Shown piece after piece: positions 22,172 to 31,805 of a stretch of DNA of 64,000 bases. The stretch is from assembly GCA_001949185.1 (NCBI GenBank), contig BDGG01000020.1:67188-131187 (forward strand). The letters run 5' to 3'. The notes beneath the pieces are model-generated. The model was not told the DNA's origin. It ran no database searches and saw only the letters and a list, made by a program, of their open reading frames with translations. The position numbers and the translations under genes are program-made. How positions within the stretch are numbered: the first letter of the stretch is position 1; the number at the start of each line of letters is the position of its first letter. This DNA is from Ramazzottius varieornatus. Lineage: Eukaryota; Tardigrada; Eutardigrada; Parachela; Ramazzottiidae.

Positions 22172-23955
22172 ATGAATAACACAGTCCTCCGAGTTGCTGC
22201 CGAACCAGTAAGTACTGTACCGTAAAAGACGAAAACACCGATCTAACGTTAACGACACTGCAGCTAATTGCTTCACTGTACAGGACGAACCATACATCGA
22301 ATACAATTCAAAAACCGACGTTTGGTCTGGACTTTTTGTGGTCCGGCTTCAAGCAGTTTGTCAAGCCTTACACCTTAAGTAGGTCCTTACCCTGTCTTGA
22401 AGAGAGAAAAGCGCCAAGCAGTCCGTACGACGTTGCGGTATCCTATTGCTGTATTTTCAGCAATACTTCATAGTTTTCACGTTATTCACTACAGGTGTGA
22501 GATTTACAAAGCCGAGAAGAACAGTTCCGCCTTTGACGAGCTATTCACCGGAGTTATGGGCGACGTTCATTCCGGTGTGGCGGATCTCGGTCTTACCACC
22601 ATCGGCATAACGGCTGAACGCTTTCAGCATTTCGATATTTTTTTTTCATATATTCGACGAAGTTACTCGATTGTCGTCCACGAAGACAACCTTGTAACTG
22701 TGGAAGCCACTTCGCACATGCTAAGTATTCTCAAAATCCTTGCCAGCTATCATGTTTGGGCTATAACTTTCATCTTTGTGGCATGGTTCCTTGTTCTTGG
22801 AGTGATCTCCGACAGAGTATATTCTCGGCGTACGTCCAACGTACCAATCCGGCAAGTATGCGCAAAATGGGCTTTGCGTCTGGTGGGCACCGGCTTGGGC
22901 TTTCAGGGAATAGGTGAGTGGTGAGTACGTCTACATATGAAACACACGGATATACAGAGAAACGCTTCTCTAACAGTAGCTTCTCTCGCAGAGGACTATG
23001 AAAAGTCCGCGAGGACCACTGATCTATCGATTTCGAAGATTAGTCTATTCCTGACTTGGCAAATCTTCGCGCTGATCTTCCTGACCGTACTAATGAGTCG
23101 TCTGCCTGTCATATTTACTTTTGGGTCTCCACAGCACTTACCTTTTGGAACACCGAAGGAACTTTTAGATTCAAATTTCACCGTCTACAGTACTGGAACC
23201 CCGATCAAAATTCTGAATGTGAGTAAGTACATCGGTGTACATAAGTATCGAGAACGTTTTCGTGCAATGTTGCAGATAGAACAGCCGCCAGTCTTTCTTA
23301 CTGTTTAGGCCTCTCTAAGTGCCCATGAACAAGCACTGAGCAAAAGGGCTATCCACCTACCAAGGTACACTGGGAACGACACCGAATATGACCTCTCGAT
23401 ACTGAACGTGGCAAAAAAGGGACGGAATGCTCTAATCCTCAACCTGAATGAAGGAACCTATTCGAGGAGGATGACCACAATGAAGTGCAGCTTGGTCATA
23501 GCGGTTGACCGGGTGGTGACCGTGCCTATTGCTGGGGCCATCTTTGCAAAGAACTCGTCTTGCACTGAGATCTTCAGAAAAGGGTGAGAAGCCTTGATAT
23601 TCGGCTCTCTGCTGTCTCAGTAAACCGTTCATCCTGCAGATACACTCATTGGACGGAGTGTGGGATCGGAGACAGCGACGAGCACGATCTCAAAATGCTG
23701 AGGAGTATCAACAAACTAAAGACCAGACCTGGTCAACGAAACGACTGTGCGTTTCGCAAAATCAACAATCTGCCAGAACTGCAGTCGAAAAGTATTGGCA
23801 TAGATCGACTATTTACTATATTTCTTTTGATGGGATCTGCGTTTTCTTTGGGAGTAATCGTATTATGGGCAGAGATCCTATGGAACAGGGGCTACACAAC
23901 CCCTGGGGGAAGCGCTCGAGGCAGACCGGATAACACAGCCGATGCTCTGTATTGA
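22172..23955 (+). CDS. Ionotropic-receptor-like ligand-gated channel
   Basis: Six exons (22172-22207, 22284-22378, 22495-22913, 22992-23218, 23309-23583, 23640-23955) give 455 aa with an iGluR-type core and no amino-terminal domain. S1 runs from VLRVAAEP through DVWSGLFVVRLQAVC to GVADLGLTTIGITAERFQ. The Arg in TAER aligns with the Arg that binds the ligand carboxylate in classical receptors. Helix 1 is VWAITFIFVAWFLVLGV. The pore/M3 segment WQIFALIFLTVLMSRL lacks the SYTANLAAF signature. S2 ends at helix 4 (LFTIFLLMGSAFSLGVIVLW). A possible alternative first exon with a signal peptide (22008-22068, MLFCYIVSYSLV) could splice to 22185 in the same frame. It is best described as a divergent ionotropic receptor; ligand unknown. 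Confidence 0.75.
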
Positions 23956-24494
23956 AAGACACCGAAATGACCGAATCATCGTGGCGTCCCACAACACTGC
24001 GGCGCTGCATGGTTAATCCTAAGCTTTGATCTTTAAAGCCATAGATGTCCTGTAAGGAGACCTTCAAATAAGAAACTAAGATCATGATCTCAGGAATGAC
24101 GAACGATAGCTTACACTCCGATGCAACTTCCAACTAGCGACAACTCGTGGCACGGACTTCTTTGAAGAGCTACAGAGAATCCGGAACGCGTGTAGCCATT
24201 GCTTGAACCGTAAGGAACTACAGTGAGTAATCAGTACTTGTGGGTCTATCTGCTTTCTTATTGTCAGTAAAACTGGGTCGTCGGTGATAAAAATGAGATA
24301 AATGGACTTTCAAAACGCTTCCACTATTTCAGATTAACCGAGAGGGAACAGTTGTAAAGTTAGACGGCGTAGACCGAGGTTGGAAAGTTGGCCGCATCTT
24401 ATAAAGCGTAGGCCGTTGGATGGCCTACTCCTAATATTCGGTGACCAACTTCACAACTCCGGCACCACCCGGCTAACTTTATGACTTTTCCCTA
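23956..24494. other. Intergenic, nothing recognised
   Basis: 3' flank of the ionotropic-receptor-like gene up to the pogo-like element. No gene was seen. Confidence 0.4.
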
Positions 24495-25217
24495 CGAGGT
24501 AGAGGGCATGAGTTTTGCGTATTTATTTTTGGGTCATGAGTTCTGTAATTCATACAAAAATAACCAGTGGCAGATCAAACGTTGTTTCTGGATAGAATGG
24601 TACAATCATTCATGGTCTCCCTCGCTGTTACGGTATCAAGCGTTTGGGAGCAGGTAGTTCAGATATACGATGCTCGACCGGAAGGAGGGTTGCTCCCATG
24701 TTAAAGAGCCTACGAATTCAAAAGTATCAAGACCGCCAGAGGCGCTCAAGTAGCAGTTTTCGATGAAGCAATGACTTCTACGTCAGCCGCGGATACACGT
24801 CACGAAGCTGGTTTTTGAGTGTGAACGAAGCCATAAGTTGTATAGCGCTGGTATGCGGCTTACATGACGTACTTCCGGCGCATAGTCAGTAGACAGCTGC
24901 CAGCTGATACCGCGAGGCCGAATTTCATAAAGGATCATCTTCTGAATTCTTACTCCAGGCCCTTAGACATGGCTTCCTTCAAACTCCTCACAGCCTCTCA
25001 GGTTAGCAAGCAGTTGAGCATGGACGATGCTGTTCGTGCAGTGAAGGAAGGAGGGATAACAATGTACGCCGCAGCAAAGCAGCACGTAGCCGACTTGTAA
25101 AGTCATACGGCTTATAGCAGCTGACTGCAAGACGTACGTGTGCTGCCACCGTAAACCGCAACTACGCAAAACTCATAGGCCAAATTAAAATACGCAAAAC
25201 TCATGACTTCTACCTCG
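24495..25217 (+). mobile_element. Pogo/Tigger-like non-autonomous element
   Basis: Terminal inverted repeats of about 50 bp include CGAGGTAGA and CATGAGTTTTGCGTATTT at the left, with the complement at the right. TA dinucleotides flank both ends (24493-24494 and 25218-25219). The 723-bp interior carries a short frame with a psq-like helix-turn-helix. TA duplication and a psq HTH both fit the pogo branch of Tc1/mariner. The DDE catalytic domain is missing, so the element is an internally deleted derivative. Confidence 0.75.
24969..25100 (+). CDS. Psq-type helix-turn-helix fragment (43 aa)
   Basis: The frame reads from MASFKLLTASQ through MDDAVRAVKEGGITMYAAAK and stops soon after. The spacing A-V-x4-G-x-x-x-x-A-A resembles the psq/CENP-B-type DNA-binding HTH used by pogo-like transposases. 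It is far shorter than a complete transposase (about 500 aa) and lies between TA-flanked inverted repeats, so it is a leftover of the parent element rather than a host gene. Whether it is expressed cannot be told. Confidence 0.5.
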   Translation: MASFKLLTASQVSKQLSMDDAVRAVKEGGITMYAAAKQHVADL

Positions 25218-25792
25218 TAGTACTGACGAGTTTCGATTTTCTTCGATTTTTTTGCCAATGCCAACCCCTATGAAGATTCTTTACGACAATCTCGAGGAAA
25301 ACGAGAAGTTTGCTTCGGTTGTTGATTTTTCTGGAACAGTAGAAGTGGTTTGGAGTCTGTTTTCCACATTTCTGTTGCCGAAGACCAGTACATCAACGAG
25401 ACGAAGGCAAGAGATTATGATCTGAATTTTACGTCCTTGAAGGTCCCCCTGTCAGTACGAGCAATGCGTGATTTGCTGAAATACGTGATACGATAGTCTA
25501 AGACTCTGAGTTTCGAACGTTGCAATGACGAGAGAATTTGCGCCTTCTTGTTTCTTCAATCCTGATGGAGATTTGAGTTGAATAACCGTGAACGACTGAT
25601 CGCCAACGGAGCAGAACGAGGTACTGTTTGATGCGGTGCACTTATTACAATAGATGGCCAGATAGGTTAGCTTGAGAAGTAGAGATCTGGTCAGTCATAC
25701 AACTTCCAATCCAACCACAACTCTCCACAAGATGAGAAACTTCACATAAAGTGAGCAACATCGAGACAATTTTTTGCGGCTTCTTTCATAGT
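25218..25792. other. Intergenic, nothing recognised
   Basis: Between the pogo-like element and the sulfotransferase remnant. No feature was seen. Confidence 0.4.
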
Positions 25793-26436
25793 CTAATCGT
25801 CGATTTGTGCACGAAGATCTTCCGAAATATGAAAGGCCCATCCCGACACCACACCTAAATAAAGCAATTGAATCAGCTCTGCCTATTTCACATACACGTT
25901 TCCCTGTGGCTTACCCTTCCTCAAAAACTGAAATATGACTTTTCCAGTCGTTGGATCCTTCACCGCGCCATAAGCCTTGTTCAAGTTGTCGTTTTGTGAC
26001 ATGTTCTCAAATTTGGTGAGGACCGCTATTTGCTGGGCCTGATCGTCGGATACCGGTCTTTCCAGAAAGTTTGACAGAAGCTTAATTTGGCCGGACGCAT
26101 CCTGCAGACGAAATTCCGCCGAATCATTTCTTTAGCTTTCGTTAGATCGCGATTTGAATGTATAGAACAAAATGTTTGTTCTCCAGAAACGAAGTTCAAT
26201 TGTACCTTGTGTAAATCTTCGTAGGCCAGAAAATGCACGTTTGGTTCAGAGCGATGGTCCCAGTAGCTTTTGAAGTTACGAAAGTACGGTGCGTGATGAA
26301 CGTTGTCCTGAATGAAAGATTCGGCGAACTCATCGAACGATTCTACAGCATGCGCAGAGGCCAAATGTTTCACTTAGCTGTACATCTCGTACTGAGAAAC
26401 AATCACGTCCTTCACGTTGCGGGAAATGCAAACGAT
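25793..26436 (-). pseudogene. Cytosolic sulfotransferase (SULT) pseudogene, C-terminal part
   Basis: Three minus-strand exons join in phase: 26436-26206, 26101-25915, 25854-25793. They encode the C-terminal part of a SULT: ICISRNVKDVIVSQYEMY, FDEFAESFIQDNV, NVHFLAYEDLHK, IKLLSNFLERPVSDD, TKFENMSQN, then FLRKG and WAFHISEDL at the end. The PAPS-binding Arg/Ser region is present, but an in-frame TAA (26374-26376) interrupts it directly after EMYS. The N-terminal half with the YPKSGT-type P-loop was not found upstream. It is both truncated and stopped, so I call it a pseudogene. Known of the family: sulfate transfer from PAPS to hydroxyl groups of small molecules. Confidence 0.78.
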
Positions 26437-26584
26437 CTATCAATAGAAAATTAAACGGATCGAGAGTACCTGCATGGTGAGAAGGTTTAATTCACCAAGC
26501 GGCGCAGGTAATCTATAAGCCTGAAATGCTGTTAAACGACGCACGATACGATCATGCAGACCTGTTGAAGCGAGATGTCTCAGT

Positions 26585-27075
26585 GAAATTCTCGCGAGTT
26601 GAAGACTAAAATCTGAAATCTGGGACTAAAATGATGATGTCAAAAGAAAACCACGATTTTATACCATCGATTATGAAGTTAAATTGTCGCTCTGATGTTA
26701 AATTTTGTCGATGTCGAGAATATGTGTGGCATGCGGAACCTGGAAGGTAGTTGGCGAACCTCGCTACTTCTGGTTTCCATGGGAGTGTGGTCAACCCCAC
26801 TAGACAACACCCTGAAGTTTAAAGTCAGGACTAGAATTCAGATCCAAACGACTAAAATGTTCTTGAAAAAGTTCAATCTAGATTGTTCGGGAATGAAACT
26901 AAACCTCGGGACTGGCATTAAAATTTGCAAGAATGAAATGATTTTGAAAGAGAGTAAAACTGAATTGGTCGGGAGTAAAACTGTATTGTGAGAACTGAAA
27001 CTGTGAACCGTGAGAGTGAATTGTTTTACTCTGGAGTAAAACTGTAACTAAATCTGGGAGTAAAACTAAATACAA
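26585..27075. repeat. Degenerate GGGAGTAAAACT-word array
   Basis: Words related to GGGACTAAAATG, GGAATGAAACT and GGGAGTAAAACTG recur many times at irregular spacing, most densely at 26880-27075. It looks like an old, decayed tandem repeat or simple-sequence-derived element. Confidence 0.6.
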
Positions 27076-27696
27076 CACTGGCTTGCATCCAGGTGGTACC
27101 TGTAGGCCAGCACGTGATCGCTCAGTTGTTGGTACAGCACTAATCTACCTGGGATTGAACGTTGCCCCCTGATATGACCATTCGACAGATCTCAACGAGA
27201 TCTATCGAACTACAGCAACCGGTTTTGCAACAGGAGTTGGGGGTGGTTGGGGGTGGTGATCCATAACAGGAAGGTTAAAGTTTCCATCAGCATGACTCCG
27301 GCGGGCTTATAGGGTACCCTGGTGATACAAAGGAGACACCGACATCAACGAGGGTTTTAATCAAAAGGCATCATAACAAGGCTTGTTCGTTTCGAATACT
27401 CGCAGTCTGTCCTTCTTCGATGTGTGCGACATCTCGCTGTTTCCAGCCAATGACATCCCGGATGAGTATCTTGGAACTGTTGCAGCAACTGGCAAGTAGA
27501 AACAGCAGGATGTAAACTGAATGTTTTAAATCTTACACGGGCACGATGAAAGAATCAGTGCCTGTAACCAATCAAAAACACTGCCTGCCAGCTGATGTTA
27601 CCAGTAATAAAGCTCTGCAAACTGGCTTTCATTGCATGCTCCGTTCCGTCCGTCCACGAGCTGCGTGAATTAGTACATTGTAGTGACTGTCCTAAT

Positions 27697-27945
27697 TTAT
27701 ATATACTGCTATCCATTCATTTTCACTGTTTCTTCTAGCATTCGCCGAATTCCAGTCCGAATTGGTTCAAACTTTGCTCAAAATTCAGAAATGTTGTCAA
27801 GATGTTCACGACGGGGTACTTTTTTCGTTTTCTGTCTTGCGGTTCATATCTTGATTGTTTCTTGAAATTTTTGTGCCGCCTGTATGTTTTCGTAATGCGG
27901 CTCATTGCTTAGCAAACGAGTAAATAATTTACACAAGCTTCATTA
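27697..27945 (+). repeat. Direct repeat, copy 1
   Basis: About 250 bp sharing the word CAGTCCGAATTGGTTCAAAC and flanking words (CTATCCATT, TTCACTG, GTATGTTTTCGTAA) with 29331-29570. The copies are clearly diverged. They could be remains of terminal repeats or of an unnamed dispersed family. Confidence 0.6.
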
Positions 27946-29330
27946 TCATGCCCTTCGGAATTTGAATCCACAGTTCGGACTGGCCCAAAAACAAGCGGTT
28001 GTGGAAGGCAGAATGTCCAAGTTCCAGTCATTTCGAAAACGCTCACTCTATCACTCATATGAAGGAACTCATTTCGGACGTGGTACTTTGGTCAGCGAGC
28101 AAAATGTGCAGGAATGGGTTTTTTCATCTGGGGCTGTTCGGGTCGATTTGAAACGGCTACTGCAGCCTTCTGTATTACTCACTGATGCTTCTTTAGGTCC
28201 AAAGCTCAGGCTGATCAGATGGAAGATGACCAGGCTATAATGTTTTTTGTGAAGGGTAGATAGTCCTTATCAGTATACCTTGAACCGCCTTGATTATTGC
28301 GTGGTTTTTGCACGGAAAGCTCTGTATGGCAGCACAAAGTAAAACACACTTTGCAGTGACTCAAAACGTGGAGGGTAGTCGCGGGCAGTCAGGAAGATGG
28401 AAGTTGTGGCGAAAGAGACATAGCGTCTCGGTAACGAAGATGCTGTCTAAGCAGCCTTCTACCTTGCAAGATGTCGCGCCCAAATATCGAATGTCATTTG
28501 GCGTGTAATGAACGGAGGCTGCAACACATTACAACTTGCCGCGTTAGTTTATGAAAAACAGTTCGCCTGGACCCTTCCCAAGGGAGCTTTACCCGTGCTG
28601 CAAGGGCAAGTGGAGGGCAAACGGCCGACCACTGGTCAATCGTTACCTGTGGGTGCGCAGAGGTGCGCGTTGGTCATAGAGTACCCCTCATCAAAAGTAT
28701 CAACTCGATGTCTCTGGGCGTGTTCTCCCACCCATACAAAGGATGTACCAAGTCCGAAATGATTTCCAGCATAGAAAGAACATTTCGTCAATGCATTTCG
28801 GTAGAAGAAAATGCTCTGACAGACATCTCTTAGACGTCTATCAAGCGGCATCCTGGTTTGACATTGGAGTTCAAAAGGCGACTCGATTGGATTCCGTAAA
28901 GAGATTATGAAACTAGTTCAACCTAGAGAAGCGATCACGGATTCTGTGGGTCACCTGCCACATTATAGCACAAAGACAATTTTTTATCAGACTAGAGGGC
29001 AGTCAACCCGCACAAAAACCTGTCTTTTAAGCGGGGTTTTTCTGTCCTACTTGGAATCGATTTCGGGCACTTCCGTCTTAAATTTGTGCTTTAATATGGA
29101 AAAATTAAAGTTGCCGAATCTCTCACCCAAAAGCAGTCTGATCAGCGTTTCAATATCCGTTCCCAGAAGGTTCACTTGTGAGCGCAGTTTTCGTTTTGTG
29201 TTCAGTCAAAAGCTGACCGTAGTTTTTATGTATTCTGTTTCCTCTTCTTCTCTGATATTTATTGCAGTTTTTCTACGTTACTGACAAACTGCGAGCGAGC
29301 CAAAGGCGAAGCGAGCAGCTTTTTCATATG

Positions 29331-29570
29331 TACTCCTATCCATTTACTTTCACTGTACGCTCTTGCACTTCGCCCAATTTCAGTCCGAATTGGTTCAAAC
29401 TTTGCCTGAACGTCAGACATGTAGTCTAGCTGTTCACTACGTCGCTTTTATTGTGGCTTTCTATCTAGCGGCACAAATTTTGTACCGCTATTTTCTTGCA
29501 AATTTTACATCGCCTGCATGTTTTCATAACACAGCTCATTGCCTAGCAAACTAGCAAATAATTTAGGCAC
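29331..29570 (+). repeat. Direct repeat, copy 2
   Basis: Matches 27697-27945 in the same order and orientation. It is preceded at 29287 by a GCGAGCGAGCC/GGCGAAGCGA block that recurs at about 31450. Confidence 0.6.
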
Positions 29571-29604
29571 CTCATTTCCTGACCACGATGTGCGCTGCCA
29601 CATA

Positions 29605-30918
29605 CCGTGTGGCTCGGTCAGATTTCAACTTTTTTCAACTGCAAGTATCTTTTTACTCACTTAACCAAAAATCGCACGTTGTACGTCGATAGATAGAGAA
29701 TTTAGCGTCCTCACAGACAAGCAAAAGGATCTAGTCAACATAGTTTCCGTCAGAATTTTCGACCGCTCGGCATCGGCCCAGCCAGGAATCCACAGTGTCC
29801 CTGATGAGCTCTTCCGGCAGTGCCTTCCATTCCTTGATCAACACCTTCTTCAGTTGCTCGAAATTCTGGATGATTTTATGTTTGCCTAATCGTGCCTTCA
29901 ACGCCGACCAAATTCCATAGTCCAGAGGGTCAAGATCAGGACTGTTCGGCGGAGTATCGTTCTTCCGAATAAACGAGGGAAGGTTTGCTTCCAAGTACGA
30001 CTGAGTGGTCTTCGCGACATGGCAGGGGGCTTTACCTTGATAGAAGATGACTTCTCTTGGGTCCAGTTTATCCTTCAGATCGCAGAGCATCGGCTTCAGG
30101 CATCGATCTTGGTAAGTTGCCTGGTTAATCTTTAACCCGGAGGGGAGAACGATAAGTCGAGTACGACCATCACGCCAAACTCCTCCGCAAATCATCGCCT
30201 TCAGTGGCGATTTTTGTAAACGTTTGTGCTTCGAATCAGGAATCAGCTCAAACGACTTACCGTAGCACCGTTCCTGCTGTGAATTAAAATACTCCCCGAC
30301 CAGAACGTAGCACTCGTCGACGAAAACAAAGTTGGGAATATCCGACTTCCGGTAGCGTTTCCAGAAGCGTTGAGCACATCTTTTCCTGGCGACTTTCTGG
30401 GCTTCGGTGATGAAAGGACGTATGACTTTGCGGTAGACTTTGATTCCACGTTTCTTCATCTCTCTGGACATGGCGCTTCGATCAATTCCTTGCTTTCTTG
30501 CCTGACCACGGATGCTGTTCTGCTGCGCCGCTTCAGTGAGGTTCCGGATCGCACGATTCAGGGCGTCTTTTCTTTCCTCGGGTGCTTCTTCGGAGGCTTC
30601 GCTCCAGTCCGATAACCGCCAGTCCTGATCCAGTGTTGAACAATGTTTCGAACGGTATAGTACGTACACAGAGACTTCACGATGGAATGGATTTCGGTAA
30701 TTCTTTTCCCAGCCTGGTAGTGGGCCACGATCAACTTCTGGACCTCCACAGGCAACATTTTATCACAGATCGGAAAAAGATCGCTCAGCAATGCAAAACA
30801 AGACAAAACAGAGAGCGGAAAATTCTCTATCAGCTGATATACGCAAACCTAAAAAAACATGCTGGCACCTGTTACCGCGGCCAGTGGTGGAAAGTTGAAA
30901 TCTGACTGAGCCATACGG
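29605..30918 (-). mobile_element. Tc1/mariner (DD37D-type) transposon, dead copy
   Basis: A full-length 1,314-bp element flanked by TA on both sides (29603-29604 and 30919-30920). Inverted ends of about 30 bp read CCGTGTGGCTCGGTCAGATT (left) and AATCTGACTGAGCCATACGG (right). It contains one transposase reading on the minus strand. Element structure is complete, but the transposase is broken. Confidence 0.9.
29731..30806 (-). pseudogene. DD37D mariner-type transposase, inactivated
   Basis: The N-terminal HTH part reads in one frame (30806 to about 30560, KLIVAHYQAGKRITEI). The catalytic part reads in another (to 29731), so there is a frameshift near 30560-30600. Catalytic landmarks are FVDECY (first Asp), FYQGKAPCH (where the second Asp should stand, a Gly, codon GGT instead of GAT) and PPNSPDLDPLDYG (third Asp). 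The spacing from that Gly to the last Asp leaves 37 residues between them, which puts it in the DD37D (maT-like) group. Frameshift plus lost catalytic Asp make it non-functional. Confidence 0.88.
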
Positions 30919-31665
30919 TAGATCTTCCTGTGGTATTTTTTCGATAGTCACAAGCGAGGAACTCGACAAGGTTCGTCCCACTTCCGTCCATCTCTTGAAA
31001 CTTGGTGGTTGACACCTACTCGAACTTCACCTATGTTTCGCTGATCTAATTTTTTTGGGGCAAATGGTTTCCCAAACCGTACGTCCCAAAGTCCCCATGT
31101 AAAGCAGTAGACCGTGTTCGGTGGGCCAGATTTTTCCCGAAAGTTTGGTGCACCACTTTGACGAGATCAGCCTGACCGAACAAACGAGCTCCAGAACTTC
31201 CCCGGTACCCGTATAACCGTGAGACAGCACAAACATACTGCTCGATTTTTTCTGCTAGCTTGGCAATTCCTCTGTTGAGCACCTAGCTGAGACGAAAGTT
31301 CGAGATTTCAAACCTAATCTGTTCTTCAGATGTCCAGTGATGTCGCCCAGCAAACAGAAAGTTTGTCGCGTCTTTGCCGGTTCGTGCTTGAAGACACGTA
31401 ACCAAGCTCTTCTGCGCTGCCCGTTTCTGTTTTTCTAAATCATCGACAAGCTGCGAGCGAGCCGAAGGCGAAGCGAACAGCTTGTATTGTACAACGGTAG
31501 TTGTGGCACCGTTGTGCTGAATCTAGCTTGCGCATGTAGAATTTTGCAATTTTATCTTATCTTACAATAGGCTTGTTGCGTTATCTGAATATCTTGTTCA
31601 ATAGAACACGCTTGACTAATCATGTCAATCTGCGCGACTTCACCATTCAGCTGTTATGCTTAGTA
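30919..31665. other. Intergenic, nothing recognised
   Basis: No gene. A short GCGAGCGAGCCGAAGGCGAA block at about 31450 repeats the one at about 29290. Confidence 0.4.
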
Positions 31666-31805
31666 CTGTATCCCGGCGAAAGCTCTGCGCAGTCAGATGG
31701 CAGGCCCATAAAATAATCCCCGGGACCTTCTGACTGAAACATGATCACCCGGGCCTGATTTATGGGCCTCCGATGTGACTGCGCAGAACTTTCGAGGGAA
31801 TACAG
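31666..31805. mobile_element. Compact TA-flanked MITE (140 bp)
   Basis: Nearly the whole element is two arms: left CTGTATCCCGGCGAAAGCTC...GCGCAGTCA...GGCCCATAAA, right the complement. TA on both sides (31664-31665 and 31806-31807). It can fold into a single hairpin. Confidence 0.78.

Larger units (their letters stand above)
26437..29604. other. Repeat-rich intergenic stretch
   Basis: No gene recognised in 3.2 kb. It contains a degenerate array of TAAAACT words (26585-27075) and two diverged direct repeats (27697-27945 and 29331-29570). Plus-strand frames at 27905-28762 show no family features. Confidence 0.4.

Noticed and set aside
28500-28762. 84-aa plus-strand frame in the repeat-rich region
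   Set aside because: No recognisable domain and no neighbouring exons; likely chance.
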